Source: Herbidospora sakaeratensis (GTDB lineage Bacteria; Actinomycetota; Actinomycetes; Streptosporangiales; Streptosporangiaceae). Taken from it: a stretch of DNA of 64,000 nucleotides. The translations under genes were made by a program, and so were the position numbers. The stretch lies in the NCBI RefSeq assembly GCF_001570525.1, contig NZ_BBXC01000022.1:108385-172384 (forward strand), read 5' to 3'. This document shows positions 8,370 through 17,704 of this stretch, in pieces. A model generated the notes under the pieces. It worked only from the letters and a program-made list of their open reading frames with translations. It searched no databases and was not told the origin of the DNA. The stretch's first letter is position 1. Every line of letters begins with the position of its first letter.

Positions 8370-9172
8370 CTCGCCTTGACGTCGGGTCCGTACACGAGGA
8401 ACCCCGGCGTGCTGGTCACCCGGCCGTCGAGCCCGGTGAGCATCACGTCGTAGGGGGTCGCCTGGGTGTCCTTCGGCAGCGCGATCTCCCGGGCGAACCG
8501 GCGCGCCCGGACCGAGCCCATGGCGTGCAGCGCCGTGGCGTACGCCCCTGCCGTCGCGAGGTCGGGCCCCACGACGGTCACGGAGGCCAGGTCGCCCTGC
8601 GCGCCCGAGCCGTTCGGCCGCTCGGCGGTGGCGACCGCCAGGTCGTGGGCGAACACGACGCGTGACACGGCCCCTTCACTGGGGTCCTTGAGCCCGACCC
8701 GCCAGGGCACCCCCGGCCGGGCCGATCCCCGGACGCGGACGTCGCCGTCGGCGCTGACGCAGTGGTCCACCGCCCCGGCGGCGGCCAGCGCGCGGGACAC
8801 CCGTTCGAGGGCCCAGTCGCGCACGTACCCCGACCCCGCCGACTCGCCGGTCGAGCCGCCGAAGAACCCGTCGGTGATCCGGTCGAGCTCCGCGATGCGC
8901 TGCAGGACCTCGGTCAGTTCGGGCGCCGCCTCCTCGGGCGTGATCTCCTTGCGCGCCAGCCGGTTGAGCTGGCTGTCGGGCCGCCGGGTGCTGAACGTCT
9001 CTTCGACCCAGCGCAGCCACTGGAACGCGTCGTCGAGGAGCGGGCGCAGCTCCCGCTGCGGGAGAGCCGTACGGATGTCGATCCCGACATGCGATCCCAT
9101 CAGGTCCTCAGCTCGGTGAGCACCGGGGAAGCGGTCGATGCGGCGGGTGGTGGTGTCCGTAGAGGTAGTCAT
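8366..9172 (-). CDS. apbE: FAD:protein FMN transferase (ApbE family)
   Basis: Attaches FMN to Thr/Ser of target flavoproteins, or is an ApbE-like relative. The 268-residue protein shows the early MGSHVGIDI strand, WVEETFSTRRPDSQLNRL (substrate-side block), and the closing TPYDVMLTGLDGRVTSTPGF strand pair found in ApbE proteins. No obvious signal peptide precedes it, whereas many ApbE proteins are lipoproteins. No FMN-binding-domain gene is next to it, so its flavinylation target must lie elsewhere. It diverges from the two-component system at 9322. Confidence 0.8.
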   Translation of the reverse strand: MTTSTDTTTRRIDRFPGAHRAEDLMGSHVGIDIRTALPQRELRPLLDDAFQWLRWVEETFSTRRPDSQLNRLARKEITPEEAAPELTEVLQRIAELDRITDGFFGGSTGESAGSGYVRDWALERVSRALAAAGAVDHCVSADGDVRVRGSARPGVPWRVGLKDPSEGAVSRVVFAHDLAVATAERPNGSGAQGDLASVTVVGPDLATAGAYATALHAMGSVRARRFAREIALPKDTQATPYDVMLTGLDGRVTSTPGFLVYGPDVKAS

Positions 9173-9321
9173 CGCACTCCTTCGTCTCCGAGCTGAGATA
9201 CGCGCCGGAGCAGGGACGCGTTCAAGCCCGATAACGATTCAATCTCAGAACGTTCGTCCCTTTTAAGAGGTATGTCGGATTCTTTACTTTACTCAGCGAC
9301 TTTTCATGAACCGACGGCAGA

Positions 9322-10008
9322 ATGTCCGCTGTGCCAGAGACCCGAGTGCTCGTCGTGGACGACGAGCCCGAAGTGCGGACCGCCATCGCCCGCGCGCTCC
9401 GCGTCGAGGGCCACCGCGTGGCCAGCGCCGTCGACGGCGTCACCGCCCTCGCCGCCATCGCCGGGAACGCTCCCGACGTGGTCGTCCTGGACGTGATGAT
9501 GCCCGACATGGACGGCCTGGAGGTCTGCCGCCGCCTCCGCAAGAACGGCGACCGCACCCCGGTTCTGATGCTGACGGCGCTCGACGGCGTGGGTGACCGG
9601 GTGGCCGGTCTGGACGCCGGCGCCGACGACTACCTGGTCAAGCCGTTCGCCCTGGAGGAGCTCTTCGCCCGCGTCCGCGCGCTGCTGCGGCGGGCCGCCC
9701 CGCCCCCGGAGACCTCCTTCGCCGACCTGCACCTGATGCCCGACCGCCGCCAGGCCCGCCGCGGCACCCGCGTCTTCGACCTCACCCGCACCGAGTACGC
9801 CCTGCTGGAGCTGCTGATCCGCAACGGCGGCCAGGTGCTGACCCGCGAGGTCATCCTGGAGCGGATCTGGGGCTACGAGTTCACCCCCGGGTCGAACTCC
9901 CTGGAGGTCTACATCCGCTACCTGCGCCGCAAGACCGAGGCCGACGGCGAACCCCGGCTCATCCAGACCGTCCACGGCCTGGGCTACGCACTCAGGGAGC
10001 GCTCGTGA
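9322..10008 (+). CDS. OmpR/PhoB-family response regulator (MprA-like)
   Basis: Transcription regulator of 228 residues. The receiver holds [11 protein letters not shown], the phospho-acceptor Asp in [15 protein letters not shown], and Thr and Lys in MLTALDG and YLVKPF. The winged-helix output domain is marked by [29 protein letters not shown] and the [10 protein letters not shown] recognition region. Its stop overlaps the start of the downstream kinase (GTGA), so the pair is co-translated. Target genes are not evident; the divergent apbE-like gene is one candidate. Confidence 0.95.
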   Translation: MSAVPETRVLVVDDEPEVRTAIARALRVEGHRVASAVDGVTALAAIAGNAPDVVVLDVMMPDMDGLEVCRRLRKNGDRTPVLMLTALDGVGDRVAGLDAGADDYLVKPFALEELFARVRALLRRAAPPPETSFADLHLMPDRRQARRGTRVFDLTRTEYALLELLIRNGGQVLTREVILERIWGYEFTPGSNSLEVYIRYLRRKTEADGEPRLIQTVHGLGYALRERS

Positions 10009-11045
10009 AACTCCACTGGCGGATGGCCCTGGCCTCGGCGCTCGCCGGGGCGGTGAGCGTCAGCGTGGTCGTCTACGCGGCCTACCGCATCACCTGCAAC
10101 CGCTTCGAGTCGGCGATGGGCAGCTACGGCTACCGCCCGCCGTCGGGCGTGCTGGCCGGCCTCGCCGAGGTGACCGACCTCGGCTGGCCCTTCTTCGCCA
10201 TCGCCCTGGGAGGCCTGTGCCTGTCGGGGGCGCTGGGCTGGATCGCCGCCTGGACCGGCCTGCGCCCGGTCGGCAAGTTCAAGGACGCCGCCCAGCGGGT
10301 GACCGACACCAGCGACCTGACCACCCGGATCGACGTCACCGGCGAGGACGAACTCGGCAGCCTGGCCCGCAGCTTCAACACCATGCTCGACGCCCTCGAA
10401 CGCTCGGCCAAGGCCCAGAAACGCCTGGTCGCCGACGCCTCCCACGAGCTGCGCACCCCGCTGACGGCGGTCCGCACCAACGCCGAACTCCTCCAGCGCG
10501 GCCGCCTGCCCGCCGACGAACGGGAGGAGGTGGCCGCCGCGATGATCAGCGGGATCGAGGAACTGACCGGCCTGGTCTCCGACATCGTCGAACTCGCCCG
10601 CGACGAGGAACCCCAGGCGCTCGTGGAGCCGCTGCGCCTCGACGAGATCGTCTCCCGGGAGATCGTCCGCGCCTCCTCCCACTGGCCGCGCACCAGGTAC
10701 ACCTCCGAACTCGACCAGGTCGTCGTCCTGGGCGTCGCCGACCGGCTCGCCCGCGCGGTCGGCAACGTGCTCGACAACGCCGCCAAGTACAGCCCTTCGG
10801 GCGCGACCGTGGAGGTCCTGCTGCGCGACGGCGTCCTGACCGTCCGCGACCACGGCCCCGGCATCGCCGTCGAAGACCTCCCGCACGTCTTCGACCGCTT
10901 CTACCGCGCCTCCGGCGCCCGCGCCATGCCCGGCTCCGGCCTCGGCCTGGCCATCGTCCGCCAGGTCGTCGACAGCCACGGCGGTTCCGTCTCCGCAGGT
11001 CCCGCCCCCGGTGGGGGCACGCTCGTGAAGCTGGCCTTCCCGTAG
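10005..11045 (+). CDS. Sensor histidine kinase (MprB-like), partner of the regulator at 9322
   Basis: 346-residue membrane kinase. Two transmembrane segments (about residues 6-27 and 60-82) bracket a short extracellular loop of some 35 residues; a HAMP segment follows ([14 protein letters not shown]), then the H-box [15 protein letters not shown]-box [11 protein letters not shown]-box VRDHGPGI and G2 box GSGLGLAIV. The small sensory loop argues for membrane or intramembrane sensing. GTG start overlaps the regulator's stop by four bases. Confidence 0.94.
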   Translation: MKLHWRMALASALAGAVSVSVVVYAAYRITCNRFESAMGSYGYRPPSGVLAGLAEVTDLGWPFFAIALGGLCLSGALGWIAAWTGLRPVGKFKDAAQRVTDTSDLTTRIDVTGEDELGSLARSFNTMLDALERSAKAQKRLVADASHELRTPLTAVRTNAELLQRGRLPADEREEVAAAMISGIEELTGLVSDIVELARDEEPQALVEPLRLDEIVSREIVRASSHWPRTRYTSELDQVVVLGVADRLARAVGNVLDNAAKYSPSGATVEVLLRDGVLTVRDHGPGIAVEDLPHVFDRFYRASGARAMPGSGLGLAIVRQVVDSHGGSVSAGPAPGGGTLVKLAFP

Positions 11046-11055
11046 GGTGCTTTTC

Positions 11056-11445
11056 ATGGGAGATGTACGGGTCACCCGGACCCCGTCCGGTTTCGTGGCG
11101 ACCAACGACCGGGGCGCCTCCGTGGCCCTGGGCCACGGCGAGGGGGAGTTCGGCGCGGTCGAACTGCTCCAGGTCGCCGTGGGGGCCTGCAACGCCATGA
11201 CCGTCGAGCCGCTGACCGCCCAGCGCGGCCTCCGGCTCCCCGAGCTTTCTGTGACGATCAGCGCAGAAAGGTCTGCTCCGACCCTGCTGGGCAAAGTGAC
11301 GGTCAGCTACGAAATCGAGCTGCCCGAGGGCATGCCGATGGCCAAGTTCCACGAAATAGCCCAGCGCGTACACGACAGGCACTGCGTCGTGAGCCGATCG
11401 CTGGAAGCCGGGACAGAGGTCAAGCTCGACCTGCCGGACTCCTGA
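11056..11445 (+). CDS. OsmC-family peroxidase-like protein
   Basis: Thiol-dependent organic hydroperoxide reductase fold, 129 residues. Both family cysteines are visible: VGACNAMTVEPL and HDRHCVVSRSL. ATG at 11056 gives GDVRVTRTPSGF, a normal first strand; a GTG at 11047 just after the kinase stop is less likely. It probably detoxifies small hydroperoxides in the cytosol. It is only 10 bases past the kinase gene and may be in the same transcript, which hints that the two-component system responds to oxidative or envelope stress. Confidence 0.85.
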   Translation: MGDVRVTRTPSGFVATNDRGASVALGHGEGEFGAVELLQVAVGACNAMTVEPLTAQRGLRLPELSVTISAERSAPTLLGKVTVSYEIELPEGMPMAKFHEIAQRVHDRHCVVSRSLEAGTEVKLDLPDS

Positions 11446-11520
11446 GACTTAGACCAACAACCGGCAGTGCCATTGCGCGGTCCTTAAGGTCGGTTCAGTA
11501 ACGTGGAAGCAGGTCAAGGG

Positions 11521-11735
11521 GGCTGGAAAGCCACCACACAAGCCTTTTTCCCATAAGGGCGCGGAGGGGGAACCGCGCCCGAGAGCGGGGGAAGCCGTCC
11601 AGATGCCTTTGGGGGAGGGCGTCTCGGCGGCACCGCTTGGAGTCGGGGCCGGCGCAGTTGGGGGACTGCGTCGGCCCCGACGTATGTCCGGAGGTTGTCG
11701 CGACTCTGTGCGACATTGGAGCTACTACTGGTAGC
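11521..11735 (+). ncRNA. Candidate structured RNA with G5-loop hairpins (leader of, or independent RNA before, the NYN gene)
   Basis: The 342-base stretch between OsmC (ends 11445) and the NYN gene (starts 11788) holds no convincing gene but at least six hairpins in a row: GGCT-GGAA-AGCC (11521-11532), GGGCGCGG/CCGCGCCC with loop AGGGGGAA (11557-11580), AGATGCC/GGCGTCT with loop TTTGGGGGAG (11601-11624, extended by GCCG/CGGC outside), a 15-bp stem with loop TTGGGGGA (11643-11680), TGTCGC/GCGACA (11696-11715) and GCTAC/GTAGC (11721-11735). Imperfect positions are G.U pairs on this strand but A.C on the other, which favours a plus-strand RNA. No U-tract closes it, so a 5' leader is also possible. 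No known family is assigned. Confidence 0.5.
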
Positions 11736-11787
11736 GTGCGGCCGAAAGTGCCAATGCCCCCGTTTCCGATTCTGCGAGGCATCCCCC

Positions 11788-12414
11788 GTGCCCGATCGTG
11801 TGATCCTGTTTCTGGACTACCAGAACGTCTACAAGGGTGCTCGCGAGACCTTCCATGAGCCGTCTCTGGCTCCGGGGACGGACGGGCAGATCGATCCGGT
11901 CCGCCTCGGCCGTTGGCTGATCGAGAACAGCCCCTACGACCGTGAACTGGTCGAAGTGCGTATCTATCGCGGCCAGCCGCACCCGTCGCGCGACGCCCGA
12001 GGGCATGCGGCTTTCGTCCGGCAGCGGGTCGCCTGGGAGAGCGATCCGCGGGTCGTCGGGGTCTTCCGTGACCTGCGCTACCCACGCGGGTGGCCGGATC
12101 GGTGCGCGCCCGGGCTCAAGCCCCAGGAGAAGGGCATCGACGTCGCCCTCGCGATCGACTACGTCAAGCTGGCCTTGGAGGGCCGATACGACGTCGGCAT
12201 CCTCATGTCGACCGACAGCGACCTGAAGCCCGCGCTCGAAGTCGTCGCGGCCATGCGGCCGAACGGCGGTCCGCGCGTCGAGGCGGCGGCCTGGAAGGGG
12301 CCGGGCGCCAAGCGGCCGCTGACGCTCTCGCAGCCGAAGATCTGGAGTCACCTGTTCGACAAGTCCTGCTACGACGCCGTGCGTGACTCGACCAACTACG
12401 GAGTGCCCATCTAG
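11788..12414 (+). CDS. NYN-domain (PIN-like) nuclease, LabA/DUF88 type
   Basis: Likely RNA-processing nuclease of 208 residues. The PIN-like acidic sites are visible: FLDYQNVYK near the start, EKGIDVALAIDYVKLA in the middle and MSTDSDLKPAL after it, giving the Asp set used for metal binding. GTG at 11788 is chosen because VPDRVILFLDYQN begins the first strand directly; upstream in-frame residues are non-conserved and lie in the hairpin region. A strong terminator follows. The structured RNA immediately upstream is a possible substrate or control element; this link is inference. Confidence 0.85.
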   Translation: MPDRVILFLDYQNVYKGARETFHEPSLAPGTDGQIDPVRLGRWLIENSPYDRELVEVRIYRGQPHPSRDARGHAAFVRQRVAWESDPRVVGVFRDLRYPRGWPDRCAPGLKPQEKGIDVALAIDYVKLALEGRYDVGILMSTDSDLKPALEVVAAMRPNGGPRVEAAAWKGPGAKRPLTLSQPKIWSHLFDKSCYDAVRDSTNYGVPI

Positions 12415-12454
12415 CACGGGTTGCGATCAATGAGTGACTCCTGGTAGTCTCCAG

Positions 12455-13162
12455 TCACTGTTCCCCGCCATCCACTGGATTGGCGGGGCTATTTTTTTGC
12501 TCCTCGAACTCGCAGACGGCGGCCATGAACTCGTCGTGGTGGCCGTACCAGACGTGGTGGTCGGCGCCCCTGATCGTGACCGCCCCCGGCGTCTCCTCCG
12601 GTACGAACCGGCTCCCCTCCGCCCGGATGACGAGCCCCGGTCGCGTCGGCGTGTAGTCCCTCCCCCCGGACGCGACCAGCAGCGCCACCGCCGTCTCCAC
12701 GTCGAACAGCTTCGCCGCCTCGGCCTCGGCCTCCCGGTCGAACACGTCCCAGCCGGGGTGCTTGTCCGTCAGCGCCTCCAGGGTGCGCCGGGACTTGGCC
12801 TTCTCGTACGTCCCCCACCACGCCTCCGCCGGCATCCGGTGCCCCGCCCCCGTGGGCGCGTCCACGTAGACGAACCGCGAAGGGGCCAGGGCCGCCCCCG
12901 CGATGAACGAGCCCATCGAGTGCGCCACCGCCAGGTCGACCTCGGCCGGTACCGCCAGGCGCAGCTCCTGGGCCATGCGTTCGACCGTCGCGTCGGGCAT
13001 CGGGGCGCTGCGGCCGTGGCCGGGGAGGTCGACGGCCACCACGCGGTAGCCGCGGGAGGCCAGGTCGGGGCCGACGCGCCACCAGCAGCCCGAGTCCGAC
13101 AGGATGCCGTGCACCAGGACGGCCGTCTTCGGGCCGGTGCCCCATTCTCGGACGTTCAGCAT
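12455..13162 (-). CDS. Alpha/beta hydrolase, last gene of the benzoxazole-type operon
   Basis: 235-residue alpha/beta-fold hydrolase. The HG oxyanion block is VLVHGILSDSG, the nucleophile elbow is LAVAHSMGS (Ala replaces the usual first Gly of GHSMG) and a late His lies in GADHHVWYG. Its start overlaps the phzE-like stop by seven bases, so it is translated with the pathway. It could act as an editing thioesterase or hydrolyse an ester intermediate or product; this is inference. Its last codons encode the opposite-strand terminator of the NYN gene. Confidence 0.8.
   Translation of the reverse strand: MLNVREWGTGPKTAVLVHGILSDSGCWWRVGPDLASRGYRVVAVDLPGHGRSAPMPDATVERMAQELRLAVPAEVDLAVAHSMGSFIAGAALAPSRFVYVDAPTGAGHRMPAEAWWGTYEKAKSRRTLEALTDKHPGWDVFDREAEAEAAKLFDVETAVALLVASGGRDYTPTRPGLVIRAEGSRFVPEETPGAVTIRGADHHVWYGHHDEFMAAVCEFEEQKNSPANPVDGGEQ
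12463..12498 (+). terminator. Rho-independent terminator of the NYN gene
   Basis: CCCCGCCA (12463-12470) and TGGCGGGG (12481-12488) form a perfect 8-bp stem followed by CTATTTTTTT. A further 7-bp hairpin, AGTGACT/AGTCACT, lies just before it (12431-12459). The terminator lies inside the 3' end of the convergent alpha/beta hydrolase gene. Confidence 0.85.
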
Positions 13163-15006
13163 GTGGCTTCCTCTCTCGTCAGGGTGGTGAGCAGGTCGGC
13201 GAGGATCTCCACGCCGTTGCGCGTCAGCACCGAGGCCGGGTGGAACTGGACCGACGCGAAGCCGGGGCCCATGAGGGCGTGGACCTCGTCTCCTTCCCTG
13301 GAGACGGTGATGTCACCGAGGGCGTCGGCGTTGCAGCGGGCGGCGAAGGTGTTGTAGAAGCCGGCCTGTTCCATGCGGCCGAAGAACGGGATGGTGCGCT
13401 GGACGCCCTGGTTCGGGAACGGGTTGCGGGTGATGTCGAGGCCGAGCAGGGTGCACAGGACCTGGTGGCCCAGGCAGACCGACAGGAAGGGGATACGCCG
13501 GTCGAGCAGTTCCCGGGTGGTGGCGCGCAGGCGGGCGATCTTCGGGTGGGTGAAGTCGCGGGGGTCGCCGGGGCCGGGGCCGACGATCACCACGTCGTAC
13601 GCGCCGACGTCGTAGGCGTCGGAGTAGCGGGTGACCGTGACCTCGCAGCCCAGGGCGTGGATGATGTGGCGGGCCATCGCCGTGAAGGTGTCCTCCGCGT
13701 CGATGACCAGCACCTTCAGGCCGCACAGCGCCGGGATGCGGCGGTCACGGCAGTCGGGGCCCTCGAACCAGAAGCCGGCCAGGGGCTCGTTGCGCGACAT
13801 CAGCGCCTGGTAGATGGCCGGGTGGCCGCCCACGTCGGCGGGGGCGTCGCGACAGGCGCCTCCACGGAGGGCTTCCAGTAGGCCTGCGGCTTTGGCCCTC
13901 GTCTCCGCCGCCTCCGACGCCGGGTCGCTGTCGCGCACCAGGGTCGCGCCGACCGAGACGCGCAGGTCGCCCGACGCGGCGACGTCGGCGGTGCGGATCA
14001 GGATCGCCGAGTCGAGGGCGCGGGCGCCTGCCGTGTCGCGGCCGATCAGGGCGACCATGCCGGCGTAGTAGTCGCGGCCCTCCGGTTCGAACTTGGAGAT
14101 CACGCGGCAGGCGCTCTCCAGCGGGCCGCCGGTGACCGTGGGGGCGAACAGGGTCTCGCGGAGGATGTCCCGGACGTCCAGGGAGCTGCGGCCCTCGATG
14201 AGGTATTCGGTGTGGGCGATGCGGGCCAGCTGCTTCAGGTGCGGGCCGAGGGCCCGGCCGCCCTGGTCGCAGACGCGGCCCATCATCTTGAGCTCCTCGT
14301 CGAGGACCATGTAGAGCTCGCCGGCCTCCTTCTCGTCGTCCAGGAAGTCGAGCACGCCGGGCAGTTCGGGGCCGCCGCGCGGGTAGCGGTAGGTGCCGCT
14401 GATGGGGTTCATCACGACGGTGCCGGCGTCGAGGGTGATGTGGCGTTCGGGGGAGGAGCCGACGAACGTGCGGGCGCCGGTCCAGATCACGAAGGTCCAG
14501 TGGGCGCCGGGGTCGCGGCCCAGGAGGCGGCGGAAGCACGACAGGGCCGTGCGGGGCGACCAGCCCTCGATCGACGCCTGGTAGGTGCGCTTGATGACGA
14601 AGTTGGCGCCGGTGCCCTCGCCGATCTCCTCGGCCAGGATCCGGCGCACCACCGCTTCGTACTCCTCGTCGGAGGTGTCGAAGTCGCCGTCGCGCAGCTC
14701 GACGGGGTCGTCGGGGAGGACCCGCCGCGCCTCGTCCACGGAGAGGGCCGACTGGTCGGTCACGGTCATCGCCAGCAGGGGCGCGGCGTCGTCGGGGCAG
14801 GCGTAGCCGCGCTCGCGGATCTGGCGGTAGGGGAGCACGACCAGCGTCTCGTGGCCCTCGCCTCCCTCGTCGGACAGGGGGATGTCGGCGATCCGGTCGA
14901 GCGGCACGACCTCGCCGGACAGCACGTCGATGTCGGCCACGCCCGAGCCCGGGCGGTGCAGCAGCGCGAACGGGGGCGGGTCGGCGTCCAGCAGGCGGGT
15001 CAGCAT
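13156..15006 (-). CDS. phzE: 2-amino-2-desoxyisochorismate synthase, PhzE-like (TrpE-TrpG fusion)
   Basis: Converts chorismate plus glutamine-derived ammonia to ADIC, the first step to 3-hydroxyanthranilate. The 616-residue protein has an anthranilate-synthase component I-like part (about 1-410, with NPISGTYRYPRGG, RIAHTEYLIEGRS and TVTGGPLESACRV) and a class I glutamine amidotransferase part (about 430-616) with nucleophile FLSVCLGHQVL. The position normally FHPES reads FHPAS, so the triad Glu appears to be Ala. It overlaps phzD by seven bases. Neighbouring PhzD and a DHBA-dehydrogenase-like SDR favour PhzE over anthranilate synthase. Confidence 0.88.
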   Translation of the reverse strand: MLTRLLDADPPPFALLHRPGSGVADIDVLSGEVVPLDRIADIPLSDEGGEGHETLVVLPYRQIRERGYACPDDAAPLLAMTVTDQSALSVDEARRVLPDDPVELRDGDFDTSDEEYEAVVRRILAEEIGEGTGANFVIKRTYQASIEGWSPRTALSCFRRLLGRDPGAHWTFVIWTGARTFVGSSPERHITLDAGTVVMNPISGTYRYPRGGPELPGVLDFLDDEKEAGELYMVLDEELKMMGRVCDQGGRALGPHLKQLARIAHTEYLIEGRSSLDVRDILRETLFAPTVTGGPLESACRVISKFEPEGRDYYAGMVALIGRDTAGARALDSAILIRTADVAASGDLRVSVGATLVRDSDPASEAAETRAKAAGLLEALRGGACRDAPADVGGHPAIYQALMSRNEPLAGFWFEGPDCRDRRIPALCGLKVLVIDAEDTFTAMARHIIHALGCEVTVTRYSDAYDVGAYDVVIVGPGPGDPRDFTHPKIARLRATTRELLDRRIPFLSVCLGHQVLCTLLGLDITRNPFPNQGVQRTIPFFGRMEQAGFYNTFAARCNADALGDITVSREGDEVHALMGPGFASVQFHPASVLTRNGVEILADLLTTLTREEATC

Positions 15007-15626
15007 GTCGGCTCCAGTTCGTCCAGTACGCCGGCCGTCGGGATCGTCACGGCGCAGCGGGCGGCGGCGTAGTCGAGGGCCAGGCGGTGGAAGTCCGGCG
15101 TGAAGTCGGCGATCGCGTCGGCCACGACGAAGGTCTGGATGTCGTTGGAGAAGCTCTCGTGGGCGGTCATCAGGATGCCCACGTGGGCGTACACGCCGCA
15201 GATGACGAGCTGGTCGCGGCCCTGGTCGCGGAGCCGGCGCAGCAGGTCGGTGCGGCAGAACGCGCTCGGCCGCCACTTGGTCAGCACCACGTCGCCGGGG
15301 GAGGGTGCCAGGGCCGGGACGATGGCCCGGTGGGCGGGGTCGGTGGTCATGCCGGGGCCCCAGAAGTCCATCAGCAGGCCCCGGTCCTCGGTGCTCATGC
15401 CGCCGGGCTGGGCGGTGTAGAAGACCGGTGCGCCGCAGGCCGTGAACCGCTCCTTGAGCGCGCCGACGTTCGCCAGCAGCGCCGAGGGGTCGGTGAACGG
15501 GCTGAGGAAGTAGTTCTGCATGTCGTGGACGAGCAACGCCGCCCGCCGCGGATCCACCCGCCACGGGGCGATGTTGTCGGGCAGCTCGGTCGGCATCGGA
15601 TAGGGCTCTATCGCGGGGATCGCCAT
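15000..15626 (-). CDS. phzD: Isochorismatase-type PhzD (ADIC to DHHA)
   Basis: Hydrolyses the enol ether of 2-amino-2-desoxyisochorismate to trans-2,3-dihydro-3-hydroxyanthranilate and pyruvate. The 208-residue protein begins [16 protein letters not shown] and has the catalytic Asp in [11 protein letters not shown] (Asp35), Lys in [10 protein letters not shown] (Lys117) and [10 protein letters not shown], where the Cys of amidase relatives is absent as in PhzD/EntB. It overlaps phzE and follows the SDR by 36 bases, so carbon flow is phzE, phzD, then SDR. Confidence 0.92.
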   Translation of the reverse strand: MAIPAIEPYPMPTELPDNIAPWRVDPRRAALLVHDMQNYFLSPFTDPSALLANVGALKERFTACGAPVFYTAQPGGMSTEDRGLLMDFWGPGMTTDPAHRAIVPALAPSPGDVVLTKWRPSAFCRTDLLRRLRDQGRDQLVICGVYAHVGILMTAHESFSNDIQTFVVADAIADFTPDFHRLALDYAAARCAVTIPTAGVLDELEPTC

Positions 15627-15662
15627 GACTTTCTCCTTTCGGACGCCCAGAAGGCGCCTCCG

Positions 15663-16355
15663 TCAGACGCCCAGGCAGGCGCCTCCGTCGACCGTCAGGT
15701 CCTGCATGGTGATGTGGGCGGCGCGGTCGGAGAGCAGGAACGCGACCGCTTCTGCGACGTCCGAGGGGCTGGCCACCCGGCCCAGCGGAATGCCCACCCG
15801 GTACGCCCCGGGCGCGCCCTCGACCGAGGTCCGGATCGCGTCGGAACCGTCCCAGAGGCCGGTCAGCATCGGGGTGTCGGTGGAGCCGGGCGCGACCACG
15901 TTGCAGCGGATGCCGAACTCGGCCAGCTCCAGCCCGAGGCACTTGGTGAACACGGTGGCTGCGGCCTTGGAGGCGGCGTAGGCGGCCATGTTCTGGCGGG
16001 CGGTCTTGGCGGCGTTCGAGGCCACGGTCACGATCGCGCCCGAATGCCGGGGGATCATCCGCCGCGCCACCGCGCGGGAGACGTGGAAGACGCCCGAGGC
16101 GTTCACCGCCAGGGTGTCGGCCCATTCGGCGTCCGACAGGTCGACGGCCCGGCCGGTCCGCAGCACTCCCGCCGCGTTGACCAGCGCGGTGATGGGCCCC
16201 GAGGTCTCCACGTGGTCGACGAAGGACTCGACCTGTGCCGAGGAGGTGACGTCGATCTCGGCGTCCAGGCCGACCACCGTGTAACCGTCGTCGGCCAGGC
16301 GTTCGCACACGGCCGAGCCGATGCCGCCGGACGCGCCGGAGACGAGGGCGATCAT
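15663..16355 (-). CDS. SDR, 2,3-dihydro-2,3-dihydroxybenzoate dehydrogenase-like (DHHA to 3-hydroxyanthranilate)
   Basis: Classical short-chain dehydrogenase of 230 residues: [10 protein letters not shown] dinucleotide motif, NAAG, Ser112 and Tyr126-x3-Lys130 (YAASK). It resembles EntA/DhbA, which aromatise a dihydro-diol. In this operon the natural substrate would be the PhzD product DHHA, giving 3-hydroxyanthranilate, as in benzoxazole and calcimycin-type pathways. Start overlaps the amidohydrolase stop (ATGA). Assignment of the reaction rests on the PhzE/PhzD context. Confidence 0.85.
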   Translation of the reverse strand: MIALVSGASGGIGSAVCERLADDGYTVVGLDAEIDVTSSAQVESFVDHVETSGPITALVNAAGVLRTGRAVDLSDAEWADTLAVNASGVFHVSRAVARRMIPRHSGAIVTVASNAAKTARQNMAAYAASKAAATVFTKCLGLELAEFGIRCNVVAPGSTDTPMLTGLWDGSDAIRTSVEGAPGAYRVGIPLGRVASPSDVAEAVAFLLSDRAAHITMQDLTVDGGACLGV

Positions 16356-17704
16356 GGCAGCTCCACCCCCAGGCACCGGACCGAGAACGAGCGCAGGGCC
16401 TCCAGGTAGTCGTCGCGGAGCGTCTGCTCGTCGGCCTTGACGACCCGGCCGTTCACGATGACGGTCTCGACGTCGGCCGACCCGCCGAGGGTCAGGAACG
16501 CCTCCAGCGGGCGCGGGTTGAGCAGGTAGCGCCAGTCGTCGGCGCGGATCAGCACCAGGTCGGCGCGGTTGCCGACCTCCAGCGAGCCGACGTCGGCGAA
16601 CCCGAGCCCCTTCGCGGCGATCCGGGTGGCCATCGCGAGGGCGTCGGTCGGCAGCAGGGCGGTCGGGTCGGCGGCCATCTCCGTGTACGCCTGCCACGCC
16701 GCCGTCATGTTCTCCGCCATCCCCGGGACGGGCAACGACGCCCCGTCGGTCGACAACGACACGTCGAGCCCGGCGGCCCGCAGGGCGGGGATCTGCCGGG
16801 TCTCGGTCAGGGTCGACTCCCCGGCGGGGCCGTACTTGGCGGGGGAGTGGGTGATGTGCGCCCCGGCCCGTACGAGCAGCTCCCGCTCCTCGGGCGTGGC
16901 GAACGCGCAGTGCACGGCGGTGAACCGCTCGTCGAGCAGGCCGAGGTCGGCGAACCGGCGTACCGGGGTGAGCCCGAAGTACTCCCGCATGGCCCGGGCC
17001 TCGTTCCGCAGCGCGCCCACGTGGGCGGCGAACGGCAGGTCGTGCGCGGCGCACAGGTCGCGCAGCCCTGATCCGAGCTCGTCGGTCATGTTGGTGGCGT
17101 ACACGGCGGTGGGTCTGACCCGCACGAACGCGTCCTGGAGCGCCATGAGCCCCTCGACGCGCGCGAGCGCTTCGGCGGCGTCGCGGGTGCGGCGGCCGCA
17201 GACCGCGTCGCTGACCCACGCCGACACCGAGAGCCGCATGCCGAACTCGCGCGCCGCCTGGGCCAGCGCGGCCGGCTTGTTGACCGACCCGACGTCGCCG
17301 AGCGTGGTGACGCCGGAGCGCAGCTGCGTCCAGAGCGAGTAGCGGGCCACGGCCAGGGCCTCGTCGTCGGTGAGGGCGTCGACCAGGCCGTGGAAACGGT
17401 CGAACGCGGTCGAGATGGCCGGGATGTCGCCGCCGTGGGCCATGAAGGCCGGTTTGTCGCCCCGGTCGGACGGCGGCCGCAGCGCCCCCTTGAACGGGTA
17501 GCGCAGGGCGAACATCTCGTGCCAGTGCGGGTTCACGAACCCGGGCAGCACCAGCATGCCGGTGGCGTCGAGCACCTCAGCGTCTGAGCTGTCCTCGAAT
17601 CCGGCGATCACGCCGTCGTCGACCAGCACAGAGCCGCCCGGAGTGACGGTGTGGTCGGGGTCGGCCCGGTAGACGGTGCCGCCCCTGATCAGCAGGCGGC
17701 TCAT
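16352..17704 (-). CDS. Amidohydrolase-family enzyme, candidate benzoxazole cyclase
   Basis: 450-residue metal-dependent amidohydrolase (chlorohydrolase/ATZ-TRZ type): N-terminal [10 protein letters not shown], metal site [10 protein letters not shown], mid-barrel [15 protein letters not shown], late Asp in [10 protein letters not shown], and the C-terminal [17 protein letters not shown] strand. In A33853, caboxamycin and nataxazole clusters an amidohydrolase of this kind (BomN in A33853) takes part in closing the benzoxazole ring. Its gene sits between the carrier protein and the 3-hydroxyanthranilate SDR and overlaps both. Cyclase function is inferred from this context. Confidence 0.82.
   Translation of the reverse strand: MSRLLIRGGTVYRADPDHTVTPGGSVLVDDGVIAGFEDSSDAEVLDATGMLVLPGFVNPHWHEMFALRYPFKGALRPPSDRGDKPAFMAHGGDIPAISTAFDRFHGLVDALTDDEALAVARYSLWTQLRSGVTTLGDVGSVNKPAALAQAAREFGMRLSVSAWVSDAVCGRRTRDAAEALARVEGLMALQDAFVRVRPTAVYATNMTDELGSGLRDLCAAHDLPFAAHVGALRNEARAMREYFGLTPVRRFADLGLLDERFTAVHCAFATPEERELLVRAGAHITHSPAKYGPAGESTLTETRQIPALRAAGLDVSLSTDGASLPVPGMAENMTAAWQAYTEMAADPTALLPTDALAMATRIAAKGLGFADVGSLEVGNRADLVLIRADDWRYLLNPRPLEAFLTLGGSADVETVIVNGRVVKADEQTLRDDYLEALRSFSVRCLGVELP

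Noticed and set aside
11521..11735. 6C small RNA on the minus strand
   Set aside because: C-rich loops would appear on that strand, but loops have five C, the stems contain A.C mismatches there while being G.U on the plus strand, and the 6C layout of two hairpins does not fit.
13156..16308. A single 1050-residue protein spanning phzE, phzD and part of the SDR
   Set aside because: The upstream part is out-of-frame translation of phzD and the SDR; the real phzE starts at 15006, just overlapping phzD.
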